A stretch of 64,000 nucleotides of DNA, taken from positions 7,664-71,663 of the forward strand of contig CAZLEI010000005.1 of NCBI GenBank assembly GCA_964558505.1, in the 5' to 3' direction. Position numbers and translations under genes: made by a program. How positions within the stretch are numbered: the first letter of the stretch is position 1; the number at the start of each line of letters is the position of its first letter. The notes under the pieces were generated by a model that was not told the DNA's origin, ran no database searches, and saw only the letters and a program-made list of their open reading frames with translations. Shown here piece by piece: positions 33,993 through 43,051 of this stretch. This DNA comes from CAYMPW01 sp964558505 (lineage in GTDB: Archaea; Thermoplasmatota; Thermoplasmata; Methanomassiliicoccales; Methanomethylophilaceae).

Positions 33993-34963
33993 TGTACCCC
34001 GAAGTGCGCCTTAGAAGGCTTAGACAGAGCGAGAAGATGAGAGACCTGGTCAACGAGACCGCATTGGACCCCAAGGGGTTCGTGCTGCCCCTGTTCTTCG
34101 ACGAGACCATCTCCGGACCGAGGACGGCGGACTCCATGCCCGGCGTCACGACGTACCCCCTGAAAGGGTACGACGGCATCGCATCCGAGATCCAGGACAG
34201 CGGCGTCAACAGCGTCCTGCTGTTCGGGGTGCCCGCGAAGAAGGACGCCGTCGGATCCGGCGCATACGCGAAGGACGGCGTGGTGCAGAAGGCCATAGAG
34301 GGCCTGAAGGAATGCTCCGACCTGCTCGTCATATCCGACCTCTGCCTCTGCGAGTACACCGATCACGGCCACTGCGGAGTGCTGGACTGCTGCGGGCACG
34401 TCGAGAACGACCCCACCATAGACCTGTACGCCAAGACCGCCGTCTCACAGGCGGACGCAGGCGCGGACATCATCGCCCCCAGCGGCATGATGGACGGGCA
34501 GATCGCCGCCATCCGCCAGGCGCTGGACGATGCGAACCACAAGGACGTCGCGATAATGGCCTACAGCGCCAAGTTCTACAGCGCGTACTACGGGCCGTTC
34601 CGCGACGTTGCCTGCTCCGCGCCCGGCAAGGGCAACCGCGCAGGGTACCAGATGCCCTGCGGGAACAGGAAGGAGGCCATGCGCGAGATAGAATTCGACA
34701 TCGCCGAGGGCGCGGACATCATAATGGTGAAGCCCGCCGGCCCGTACCTGGACATCATCAGGGACGCCGCCAACACCTTCGACCTCCCGCTCGCCGCATA
34801 CCAGGTGTCCGGGGAGTACGCCATGATCAAGGCCGCCGCCCGCAACAACTGGATAGACGGCGACAGGGTCATGATGGAATCCCTGCTCGGCATCAAGAGG
34901 GCGGGCGCCGACATAATAATCACTTATTTCGCCCAGGAAGCCGCCCGGGCACTGAGGGGATAA
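33989..34963 (+). CDS. hemB: Delta-aminolevulinic acid dehydratase (porphobilinogen synthase)
   Basis: Condenses two 5-aminolevulinates to porphobilinogen. A 324-residue TIM barrel with the zinc ligands Cys119, Cys121 and Cys129 in CLCEYTDHGHCG, and the two Schiff-base lysines in MAYSAKFYSA (about 195) and IIMVKPAGPYLD (about 248). The start overlaps the hemA stop by four bases. Confidence 0.96.
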   Translation: MMYPEVRLRRLRQSEKMRDLVNETALDPKGFVLPLFFDETISGPRTADSMPGVTTYPLKGYDGIASEIQDSGVNSVLLFGVPAKKDAVGSGAYAKDGVVQKAIEGLKECSDLLVISDLCLCEYTDHGHCGVLDCCGHVENDPTIDLYAKTAVSQADAGADIIAPSGMMDGQIAAIRQALDDANHKDVAIMAYSAKFYSAYYGPFRDVACSAPGKGNRAGYQMPCGNRKEAMREIEFDIAEGADIIMVKPAGPYLDIIRDAANTFDLPLAAYQVSGEYAMIKAAARNNWIDGDRVMMESLLGIKRAGADIIITYFAQEAARALRG

Positions 34964-34964
34964 G

Positions 34965-36239
34965 ATGACCTGCGACAGGTCCGGGAAGCTCTACGCGGAA
35001 TCCGTCGGACTGACGCCGGGCGGGGTCTCGAGCCCCGTGCGCGCGTTCTCGCCCGCCCCGCTGTTCTTCGAGAAGGGAGAGGGCTGCCGCGCCACCGACG
35101 CGGACGGCAACGTGTACGTGGACATGTGCATGGCATACGGCCCGCTGATAGGCGGACACGCCTGCCCCGAATCCGTCGCCGCCGCCCTGAAGCAGATGCC
35201 GAAGGGCACGGTCTACGGTGCGCCGTCCGTCCCCGAGCTCGACCTGATAAAGAGGCTCTGCGGGATCGTCCCGTCGATGGACATGGTCCGCCTGGCGTCC
35301 TCGGGCACCGAGGCCACCATGCACGCGATCCGCCTTGCCCGCGGATTCTCCGGCAAGGACGGCATAGTCAAGATGAAAGGAGGGTTCCACGGTGCCCACG
35401 ATGCCGTGCTGGTCAAGGCCGGCTCTGGGTCCGCCGAGTGCCTGCCCGGTTCCGCGGGGGTCCCCGCCGATGCGGTGAGGAACACCCGGACGGTGGAGTA
35501 CAACGACGCTTCCGCCATGGAATCGCTACTGGACGGCGACGAGGGCATCGGATGCATAATCATGGAGCCGGTCATGGGGAACGTCGGCGTCGTTCCCCCC
35601 GAGAAAGGATACCTGGACGAGGTGAAGAGGATCGCCGCGTCCCACGGCGCGGTCCTGATATTCGACGAGGTCATCTCCGGATGCAGGCTCTCCCCGGGCG
35701 GTGCGCAGGAGATGTTCGGGACCACTCCCGACATGACTACCATGGCCAAGATCATCGGCGGCGGATTCCCCGCAGGGGCGTTCGGAGGCCGCAGGGAGAT
35801 CATGGAGATGGTCGCGCCCGCAGGCCCGGTCTATGCCGCAGGCACATTCTCCGGCAACCCGGTCAGCGCGGCCGCCGGCCTGGCCACCATCGACATGATG
35901 ATGAGGCCGGGTGCGTACGACCGCCTCAACAAGAGGTCCGCGGACCTAGCCGGCTCCCTGAGGGATTCCCTCGCGGACAGCGGGGTGAAGGGATGCGTCA
36001 ACTGCGTCGGGTCGATGATGTCCGTGTTCTTCGGGCTCGACCGCGTCACCAACGGCACGGAGGCGGCCGGCACCGACCGCGGCGCCTTCGACAGGCTGTT
36101 CAGGTTCATGCTGAAGAGGGGGGTGTACCTCCCGCCGTCCGCGTTGGAGGTCTGGTTCATGTCCGTCGCCCACGACGACGACGGCGTGAGGCTTGTGTCC
36201 GAGTCCTTCGCGGACTTCCTGAAGGAGGAGAGGAAATGA
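34965..36239 (+). CDS. hemL: Glutamate-1-semialdehyde 2,1-aminomutase
   Basis: PLP enzyme turning glutamate-1-semialdehyde into 5-aminolevulinate. A 424-residue class III aminotransferase with the N-terminal GGVSSPVRAF motif, GTEATMHAIRLARGFSG, FDEVISGCRL, and the PLP lysine in MAKIIGGGFPAGAFGG (about 265). Normal length. It begins two bases after hemB, and its stop overlaps hemC. Confidence 0.96.
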   Translation: MTCDRSGKLYAESVGLTPGGVSSPVRAFSPAPLFFEKGEGCRATDADGNVYVDMCMAYGPLIGGHACPESVAAALKQMPKGTVYGAPSVPELDLIKRLCGIVPSMDMVRLASSGTEATMHAIRLARGFSGKDGIVKMKGGFHGAHDAVLVKAGSGSAECLPGSAGVPADAVRNTRTVEYNDASAMESLLDGDEGIGCIIMEPVMGNVGVVPPEKGYLDEVKRIAASHGAVLIFDEVISGCRLSPGGAQEMFGTTPDMTTMAKIIGGGFPAGAFGGRREIMEMVAPAGPVYAAGTFSGNPVSAAAGLATIDMMMRPGAYDRLNKRSADLAGSLRDSLADSGVKGCVNCVGSMMSVFFGLDRVTNGTEAAGTDRGAFDRLFRFMLKRGVYLPPSALEVWFMSVAHDDDGVRLVSESFADFLKEERK

Positions 36240-37108
36240 TAATAGGATCCAGAGAGAGCAAGCTCGCCATGCGCCAGACGGAGATATTCATCTCGCGCAT
36301 GGGCGCGGCCCACCCGGAGGTCGGTACCGAGGTCATCGGGATAAAATCCCTGGGAGACATCGACCTCACGTCCCCGTTGGACCAGTTGGACAACATCGGG
36401 GCGTTCGTCAGGGAGCTGGACGAGGCCATACTCGACGGCAGGATAGACATCTCGGTGAACTCGCTCAAGGACATCCCCATAGAGATGCCCGAAGGGCTCA
36501 CGATCGGCGCGATCATGAAGCGCGACTCCACCGAAGACGTCATGCTGCCCATGGCCCTGGAGGACCTCCCGCAGGGTGCCGTCCTCGGAACGGCGTCCGT
36601 CCGCAGGTCGGCGCTGATAAAGTCCGTCAGACCGGACATATCTATCGCCCCGCTCAGGGGGAACATACACACCCGCTTGGACAAGCTGGACCGCGGAGAG
36701 TACGACGCCATCGTGCTGGCCAAGGCGGGCCTGGAGAGGATGGGCATAGAGAGGCCGATGTTCTCCATGGACCCGAAGGTGTTCGTGCCCGCCCCCGCGC
36801 AGGGCGCCATAGCTGTCGAATGCAGGTCCGACGACAAGGAGACCCTCGCCCTGCTCGCGGCCGTCGACGATGCCGACACGCGCACCGCCGTCACCGCGGA
36901 GAGGGCGATCATGAGGGCGATGGGCGCAGGCTGCTCGTCGCCGGTAGGTATCAACGCCAAGGTCACCGCGGACGGCATAGCCGTCGAGGCCGTGTCCTTC
37001 GCATTCACAGATGAGCCGGTCAGGCTCAGCACGGTGCTGCCCGCGGGGTACACCGACGGGGACATCCGCAGGCTGTCCTCGATCCTAAAAGGAGAGTGCA
37101 CGGAATGA
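36236..37108 (+). CDS. hemC: Hydroxymethylbilane synthase (porphobilinogen deaminase)
   Basis: Polymerises four porphobilinogens. A 290-residue protein starting with IIGSRESKLAMRQTE, with the conserved DIDLTSPLDQL, NSLKDIP, GTASVRRSA, PLRGNIHTRL and PAPAQGAIAVE segments. The dipyrromethane-anchoring cysteine is in MGAGCSSPVG (about 232). The ATG overlaps the hemL stop (ATGA). Confidence 0.95.
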   Translation: MIIGSRESKLAMRQTEIFISRMGAAHPEVGTEVIGIKSLGDIDLTSPLDQLDNIGAFVRELDEAILDGRIDISVNSLKDIPIEMPEGLTIGAIMKRDSTEDVMLPMALEDLPQGAVLGTASVRRSALIKSVRPDISIAPLRGNIHTRLDKLDRGEYDAIVLAKAGLERMGIERPMFSMDPKVFVPAPAQGAIAVECRSDDKETLALLAAVDDADTRTAVTAERAIMRAMGAGCSSPVGINAKVTADGIAVEAVSFAFTDEPVRLSTVLPAGYTDGDIRRLSSILKGECTE

Positions 37109-37845
37109 CAGGAAAAGTATATCTGGTCGGTGCGGGGCCCGGGGATCCCGGCCTCATGACCGTGAAAGGATTGGAACTGCTCAGGGCTGCCGACACTGTC
37201 GTGTACGACGCGCTGGCCAACCATGTCCTGCTGGACGAATGCAAGAACGCCGAGCTCATCGACGCCGGCAAGAGGGGAGGGAACCACACCCTCAGGCAGT
37301 TCGAGACCAACGCACTGCTCGTCAAGCTCGCCCAGGAGGGCAAGACCGTCGTCCGCCTCAAGGGAGGGGACCCGTTCATGTTCGGCAGGGGCGCCGAGGA
37401 GGCCGAAGAGCTCAGGAAGGCCGGCGTGGAGGTCCACGTGGTGCCCGGGATATCGTCCACCATATCCGTGCCGGAGCTGGCGGGGATACCGGTCACCCAC
37501 CGCGACCACACGCCCCTCGTCACATTCATCACCGGTCACGAGAAGAACGACCGCGCCGAGGACCGCATCGACTGGCGGGCGCTCGTCGGAGGCCACGGCA
37601 CCATCGTGATCCTCATGGGCATGAGCAACGCCGGGTACATCTCGTCCGAGCTCGTGGCGGGCGGCATGCCGGCCGGCACCGCCGCCGCCATAATCACCAA
37701 CGGGTCCACGCCCGAGCAGAAGGTCGCGGTGACGACCGTCGGGGACCTGGAGGGCACCATCAAGAGAGAGGGCCTGGCCGCTCCCGGCGTCATGGTCATC
37801 GGGAGCGTCGCCGAGCTCAGGGGAATCCTCGGTGACCTTTCATGA
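37105..37845 (+). CDS. cobA: Uroporphyrinogen-III C-methyltransferase
   Basis: SAM-dependent enzyme making precorrin-2 by methylation at C2 and C7. A 246-residue tetrapyrrole methylase with the N-terminal GAGPGDPGLMTVKG, YDALAN, RLKGGDPFMFGRGAEE, and VVPGISSTISVPELAGIPVTHR motifs. The ATG at 37105 overlaps hemC's stop; the in-frame GTG at 37096 is less likely. It works directly before sirC, encoded at the operon start. Confidence 0.95.
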   Translation: MTGKVYLVGAGPGDPGLMTVKGLELLRAADTVVYDALANHVLLDECKNAELIDAGKRGGNHTLRQFETNALLVKLAQEGKTVVRLKGGDPFMFGRGAEEAEELRKAGVEVHVVPGISSTISVPELAGIPVTHRDHTPLVTFITGHEKNDRAEDRIDWRALVGGHGTIVILMGMSNAGYISSELVAGGMPAGTAAAIITNGSTPEQKVAVTTVGDLEGTIKREGLAAPGVMVIGSVAELRGILGDLS

Positions 37846-38612
37846 CGTTGCTGGCATTCACCCGCCCGGGCAAGAGGATCGGGGAATCCGTCGCCCTGGC
37901 GGAATCCATGGGGTTCGATGTGCTCGCCGCACCGTCGCTGGAGATAATGGACGGATACCCCGAGGACTTCGCCGAGGCCGAGAAGCTGATCACAGCCGGC
38001 GGCGTCGACATCATGGTGTTCGGATCGGCCACCGCCGTGGAGGAATGCGTCCGCGTATGGGGCGGCAGGTTCCCCGCGCTCGCGAAGATGTCGGTCGCCG
38101 TGTCCATCGGCCCGAACACCGCGGCCGCGCTGAGGAACGCCGGCATAGAGCCCGCCATGTCCCCGGACGACCACAGCTCCTACGGTCTGGTCGAACTCCT
38201 CAAGGAGGATGCGAAAGGCAAGAGGATCATGCTCGTCAGGTCCGACATGGGCTCCGAGGTCCTGAAATCCGGGCTCGTGGAGGCCGGCGCCGACGTCACC
38301 GAGTTCGCCGCCTACAGGCTGAAGACCGCAGGCGCCACGCCCGAGATGGACGCCATCATGGACGCGCTGCTGGCCGGAAAAGTTGATGTCCTGGCGTTCA
38401 CCAGCCCGATGTCGGCGGCCTCGTTCGTCGCCATGCTCTCGGGCAGATGCGGCGATGCCGAGGCCATGTCCGCGCTCCGCGGATGCAAAGTGGCCGCCAT
38501 CGGCACGCCGACGGCACTCAAACTGGAAGAACTGGGCAGGAGGCCGGACATCGTCCCCTCCAAGACCACGTTCCCCGACATGCTGGAAGCCATCAGGGCA
38601 TCCGCGGCATGA
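37842..38612 (+). CDS. hemD: Uroporphyrinogen-III synthase
   Basis: Closes hydroxymethylbilane with ring-D inversion. The 256-residue protein has the weakly conserved HemD fold: FTRPGKRIGESVALAESMGF at the N-terminus, GPNTAAALRNAG in the middle, and FTSPMSAASFVAML and AAIGTPTALKLEELG in the C-terminal half. The start overlaps cobA by four bases. Last gene of the operon; it converges on cbiA. Confidence 0.9.
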   Translation: MTLLAFTRPGKRIGESVALAESMGFDVLAAPSLEIMDGYPEDFAEAEKLITAGGVDIMVFGSATAVEECVRVWGGRFPALAKMSVAVSIGPNTAAALRNAGIEPAMSPDDHSSYGLVELLKEDAKGKRIMLVRSDMGSEVLKSGLVEAGADVTEFAAYRLKTAGATPEMDAIMDALLAGKVDVLAFTSPMSAASFVAMLSGRCGDAEAMSALRGCKVAAIGTPTALKLEELGRRPDIVPSKTTFPDMLEAIRASAA

Positions 38613-38649
38613 ACCGGATGTCCGGTGCGGACGTCTTCCGAGACGGCCG

Positions 38650-40005
38650 TCACCGGCGTTCGGATGCGTATTCTATGCAGCTCTCCAGGAACTTCATCGG
38701 GACGATCGGATTGGAATAATAGTACAGGTGGGGGAATCCCGCCATGAGCGTGCCGGTCCCGTGCTCGCACATGTACTTCCTGCCGCTGACCTTGGCCGCT
38801 TCGCAGTCCGATCCGCAGTTCTCGCTGTCCCAATAGTGGAACTCGTGGGCCTTGACCGAATCCCCCGACTGCAGGACCATCATGTCCTTCCCGGCGGTGA
38901 CTGTGATGTAACCGAACCTGGCGAGATGCTTGGAATTGTACGTGCGGCCAGGCACCGCACCGACCATCGGGTACGACATGCCGGAGGCATCCTCCATCGT
39001 CTCGTGGAGGTACATGAAACCGCCGCATTCCGCCATGCACGGCATCCCGGATGCGATCTTGGAGCGTATGTCCTCCAGCATGCTCTTGTTCGACGACAGC
39101 TCCTCCGCATGAAGCTCCGGGTACCCGCCGTACAGTATGAGCCCGTCGGCCTCCGGCACCTTGCTGTCATGCAACGGCGAGAACCTCACGATCTCTGCGC
39201 CGGTCTCCTCCAGCAGGCGGATGTTGTCGGCGTAGATGAAGCAGAAGGCCTCGTCGTCCGCCAGGGCGACACGGGCATGCCCCGCCCATCCGTGCTCCTG
39301 GGCGAGGTACTCGTAATCGGGTGCGTCGCCCGCGATGCGCAGGAGAGCATCGATGTCCAGGGTCTCTTCCAGAACCCGTGCCAGACGGTGGAGCTTATCC
39401 TTGAGGCCATCGATCTCGGAAGGGAGCACGAGGCCAAGGTGCCTGCTCTCCAGGACCAGGTCCTTGACGTTGGGCACGTACCCGACGACCTCGACGTCCG
39501 TATCGGATTCTATCCTCTCCTTGATCTTCGGGTACAGGGAAGCCGGCAGATTGTTCAGGATGACCCCGCGTATGTTGTTGGGCTCGAACTCGACGAATCC
39601 CTTCACCACCGGGACGATGGAGAGGCTGGCACCGCGGCAGTTGACGACCAGCACGACCGGGGCGTCGATCCTGCGGGACACATCGTGCGTGCTACACACG
39701 GCCTCTGCGGCCTCGGTGCCGTCGTAGAATCCCATGACGCCTTCGATGACCGAGATGTCCGCATCCTCCGCCGTCCTGCCGAAGAGGTACCTCATGGTGT
39801 CCCTGTCGGTGAAGAACGGGTCCAGGTTCAGCGACTTGGCGCCTATAACCCTGCTGTGGAACATTGGGTCGATGTAATCCGGACCGCATTTGAACGATGC
39901 GACATCCAGGCCGCGGTCGACGAGCGCCTGCAGTATGCCGCAGGTCACCAGGGTCTTGCCGCTGTTGCTGGACGGCGCCGCCAGCACGAGTCTGGGGATC
40001 TTCAC
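38650..40005 (-). CDS. cbiA: Cobyrinate a,c-diamide synthase
   Basis: ATP- and glutamine-dependent amidation of cobyrinic acid. About 451 residues: an N-terminal dethiobiotin-synthetase-like ATPase (P-loop APSSNSGKT, then FKCGPDYIDPMFH) and a C-terminal class I glutamine amidotransferase (GLILYGGYPELHAEEL, catalytic cysteine in MPCMAECGGFMYL, and HEFHYWD). The GTG at 40005 overlaps the previous stop; another GTG is at 40023. Methanogens also carry a paralogue (CfbB) for F430; the B12 context favours CbiA. Confidence 0.9.
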   Translation of the reverse strand: MKIPRLVLAAPSSNSGKTLVTCGILQALVDRGLDVASFKCGPDYIDPMFHSRVIGAKSLNLDPFFTDRDTMRYLFGRTAEDADISVIEGVMGFYDGTEAAEAVCSTHDVSRRIDAPVVLVVNCRGASLSIVPVVKGFVEFEPNNIRGVILNNLPASLYPKIKERIESDTDVEVVGYVPNVKDLVLESRHLGLVLPSEIDGLKDKLHRLARVLEETLDIDALLRIAGDAPDYEYLAQEHGWAGHARVALADDEAFCFIYADNIRLLEETGAEIVRFSPLHDSKVPEADGLILYGGYPELHAEELSSNKSMLEDIRSKIASGMPCMAECGGFMYLHETMEDASGMSYPMVGAVPGRTYNSKHLARFGYITVTAGKDMMVLQSGDSVKAHEFHYWDSENCGSDCEAAKVSGRKYMCEHGTGTLMAGFPHLYYYSNPIVPMKFLESCIEYASERR

Positions 40006-42020
40006 CTGCCAGGCCCCCTGCACACCGCGATGTACACCGGGTTCTGGGCGTTCATCATGTGGTACAGGCCCACCTCGCGTGCCTTGGACACCGAGACGCA
40101 GGTTATCTCCTCCTCGATAAGTCCCAGCACCCTGATGCAGTTGACGATCTCCGCGATGGTCTCGAGCGTCACCGCGTTCATGACTATCCTGACGTCCGGG
40201 TTCGCCTCGATCAGCATCTTGAGTATCTCCTTCATGTTGCCGGAGGACCCGCCGATGAAGGCGTGGGTGGGCGCCGGAAGGCCTATCAGGGCCTTCGGTG
40301 CGGTCCCGGTCACCGGGATCACGTTGGGCGTCTTGAACTTCACTTTGTTGACCTCGATCAGGTTGACCGCATCAGGCTCCTTCTCGATGGCATAGACCCT
40401 GCCCTCGACGGAGACCAGCGCCATCTGCACCGACACAGATCCCGTGCCTGCCCCGATGTCGTACACGACGGAGTCCTCTTCCAATGCGAGCTTGGACACC
40501 GACAGCGTGCGGACCTCGCTCTTGGTCATCGGGGCGCTGCCGCGCACGAACTCGGAATCGTCGATGCCGAAGGGACGGACCGTGACGTCGGGGTTCTCCA
40601 CCACGGCGACGCACAGCTTGGAATAGGGGATGTTCTTGAGGTCCGAGGGATGTCCGACGAGGATTCTCTCCGCCTCGGATCCGAGGTCCATGCCCAGCGA
40701 TACCGTGACGTCGTCCATGTCGTACTCCGCGAGCATGGCGCACAGGTCCCTGGCACGGGTGGTGTCGTCGAAAAGCGTGAAGACCTTGGGGCATCTGGAT
40801 ATCTCGCCGACGAGGTTGGCGTTGCGTCCGTGGATGCTCATAGGGCGCACATCCTGCCACGGGATCTCGAGCTTGGAGCAGAGGTACACCATGGAGGATA
40901 TGCCGCAGATGGCCGACACATCGTACTCGGTGCGGTCGAGGACCTCGAAGAGGCGCTTCGCGCCGCTGTAGAACCCGACGTCCCCGGACAGGAGCACGAC
41001 GGCCTTCTTGTACTCGTGATGATCGCCGAGGTAATCCGATATCGTCTCGGCGTGGTAGCTGACGAAGGTGTCGCGGTCGCCCACGTCCACCGAGCGGACC
41101 ATGCGGTCGGCTCCGATGAGCAGGTCCGCGTCCGCGATGGCCGCCACGGCGTCGGCGGTCATGCCGCCCGGGCTGCCCATACCTATGCCCACGAGGGTGA
41201 CCTTGCGCATGCCCTTCGGGCTGAAGGACGGGTCCGCCGGCGGTGCAGGGAGATCGAACGTCCCTCCCAGGAGGGAGACGACCTCGGTGAACGATAATCC
41301 CGCCGTCTCCGGCGGCCTGCCGACGAGGATTATCCTCGTGCCGGCCCTGCGTGCCGCGCGCACCTTCTCGTCGAATCCCCCGGGAAGCCCGGAATCCTTC
41401 GTGACCATGTACTTGGCGTCGATCTGCTTCAGCATGGCGAAGTTCAGGTCCTCGGAGAACGGTCCCTGCATGGCTATGAGGTTCTTCCCCTCGAAACCGA
41501 GCTGCGCGCAGGCGGCGGCGACGGACGCCAGGGACAACACCCTTGCGAACACGCGGTCCCTGTACCCCTCTATCACGGTGAATTTACCGATCTCCTTGCT
41601 TCCGGTGGCGACGAGCACGTTGCCCTCGGTGCCCTTCAGGTACTCGGCGGCAGCGGCGACGTCCGGGACGCATATGATGTCGCTGTCGTGGGCATGGCCG
41701 CCCTCTGCCCTGAGCAGGCGGATGTACTCCACTCCCGCCTCGGCGCATGCGGCCTTGATGTTCTCCGATACGATCACGGCGTAGGGATGCGTGGCATCCA
41801 CCACCGCCGCGAACCCCTTGCGCATGAGGTCGGCCATGGCCGCTACGTCCAGGCGCGCCGCCGTGACCTCGACGTTCTCGGTCTCCTCTATGAGCTGCTT
41901 GCCGTAATCGGTGGCCACGCAGGCATGCACTTTCACTCCAGCCCCGCCGAGGAACTCGGTGAGGATCCTACCTTCGGTCGTCCCTGCGAACACAAGGACC
42001 TTCCCTTTGCCGTTCATCAT
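40002..42020 (-). CDS. cbiJET: CbiJ-CbiE-CbiT trifunctional cobalamin biosynthesis fusion
   Basis: A single 672-residue protein joining three enzymes. Residues 8-253 are precorrin-6A/cobalt-precorrin-6A reductase CbiJ (VFAGTTEGR, DATHPYA, ATGSKEI, VTKDSG). Residues 271-478 are CbiE C5-methyltransferase (VGIGMGSPGGMT, LSGDVGFYSGA, SIHGRN). Residues 488-672 are CbiT C15-methyltransferase/decarboxylase (GSAPMTKSEVR, SAM motif DIGAGTGSVS at 521-530, FIGGSSGNM). No break or stop interrupts it. CbiE-CbiT fusions (CobL) are well known; the CbiJ addition is uncommon. The 3' end overlaps cbiA by four bases. Confidence 0.93.
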   Translation of the reverse strand: MMNGKGKVLVFAGTTEGRILTEFLGGAGVKVHACVATDYGKQLIEETENVEVTAARLDVAAMADLMRKGFAAVVDATHPYAVIVSENIKAACAEAGVEYIRLLRAEGGHAHDSDIICVPDVAAAAEYLKGTEGNVLVATGSKEIGKFTVIEGYRDRVFARVLSLASVAAACAQLGFEGKNLIAMQGPFSEDLNFAMLKQIDAKYMVTKDSGLPGGFDEKVRAARRAGTRIILVGRPPETAGLSFTEVVSLLGGTFDLPAPPADPSFSPKGMRKVTLVGIGMGSPGGMTADAVAAIADADLLIGADRMVRSVDVGDRDTFVSYHAETISDYLGDHHEYKKAVVLLSGDVGFYSGAKRLFEVLDRTEYDVSAICGISSMVYLCSKLEIPWQDVRPMSIHGRNANLVGEISRCPKVFTLFDDTTRARDLCAMLAEYDMDDVTVSLGMDLGSEAERILVGHPSDLKNIPYSKLCVAVVENPDVTVRPFGIDDSEFVRGSAPMTKSEVRTLSVSKLALEEDSVVYDIGAGTGSVSVQMALVSVEGRVYAIEKEPDAVNLIEVNKVKFKTPNVIPVTGTAPKALIGLPAPTHAFIGGSSGNMKEILKMLIEANPDVRIVMNAVTLETIAEIVNCIRVLGLIEEEITCVSVSKAREVGLYHMMNAQNPVYIAVCRGPGR

Positions 42021-43051
42021 ATCACCTTATCGAAATCTACTGTGAGATCATCCATCGCGACCGCCGCTGTGACGCCCGACGACGCGTATCTCCTTACGAC
42101 CAGCCTTCCGCCGGATGCCGCCGCCGCCCTTTCGCAGACGCAGCCGACCCCGGCGACCTCCATGACCTTCTCCGATACCGGGAAATCCCCGGGCACGGCC
42201 GCCAGCTCCTCCGCCGTGTAGAACACCGCGGGCACTGACAGGCGCCCTGCGAGCTCCGCTATGCCGGGCTCATCGGCCTTTATGTCGATGCTGGCGACCC
42301 TGGCCACGCTGTCGGCCGATATGCCCGCCCCGGCGAGCGCCTCTTCCACCACGCTCCATATCTCGTCCGCGGTCTTGCCCCGCCTGCATCCGATGCCGAC
42401 GGTGCAGCACCTGGGCGTCAGGACCAGGGTCCTGCCGTACGGGCCGTCCGATGCCTTCGCGGTCACCGCGATGCCCACCTCGCCCTCGGACGACAAGGTA
42501 AGCCCGCGGGGCAGGTCCCCCGATATCGGGAAATCCGACGAGAAGGACACCGGCCTCCCATCCAACAGACGGGCGGCGACCTCTTTCGCCACCCGGAAAC
42601 TGCCGATGCGCATGCCCCTGACGGCTGCGAACTCGTCGACGGCGAACAGGCCGTTGACGTCCGTGGCCGTGGTGACCACGGGGATCGCCCCGACGCCGGC
42701 CGCGATCCTCTCCGCAAGGCGGTTGCAGCCGCCGACATGCCCGGACACCAACGAGATGACGAACCTGCACGCCTCGTCCATGCAGACCACCGCGGGGTCC
42801 GTCGCCTTGCTCTTCAGATACGGGGCTATCGCGCGGACCGCGATGCCGGTGGCGCCCACGAACACCAATGCGTCCGCGGCGGCGAAGGACGACCCCGTCC
42901 ATTCGGAGAGGCCGACGTCCAATGCGGACGCCCCCGGCGTGGCGGAGGACGATCTCGAGTACACGGTGACATCGTCCCCTGCGAGGGCGTCGGCCACGCG
43001 GAGCGCGGAGGCGCACCCCCTTGCCGTGAAACATATTACATGTATTATCAT
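42017..43051 (-). CDS. cbiG: Cobalt-precorrin-5A hydrolase
   Basis: Opens the delta-lactone of cobalt-precorrin-5A, releasing acetaldehyde. A 344-residue protein with the conserved FVGATGIAVRAIAPYLKSKATDPAVV, SLVSGHVGGCNRLAERIA and TTATDVNG segments of the N-terminal domain, and the VGIGCRRGKT motif of the C-terminal domain (about 245). The ATG at 43051 overlaps the cbiD stop; the longer open frame upstream is antisense shadow of cbiD. Confidence 0.93.
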   Translation of the reverse strand: MIIHVICFTARGCASALRVADALAGDDVTVYSRSSSATPGASALDVGLSEWTGSSFAAADALVFVGATGIAVRAIAPYLKSKATDPAVVCMDEACRFVISLVSGHVGGCNRLAERIAAGVGAIPVVTTATDVNGLFAVDEFAAVRGMRIGSFRVAKEVAARLLDGRPVSFSSDFPISGDLPRGLTLSSEGEVGIAVTAKASDGPYGRTLVLTPRCCTVGIGCRRGKTADEIWSVVEEALAGAGISADSVARVASIDIKADEPGIAELAGRLSVPAVFYTAEELAAVPGDFPVSEKVMEVAGVGCVCERAAAASGGRLVVRRYASSGVTAAVAMDDLTVDFDKVI

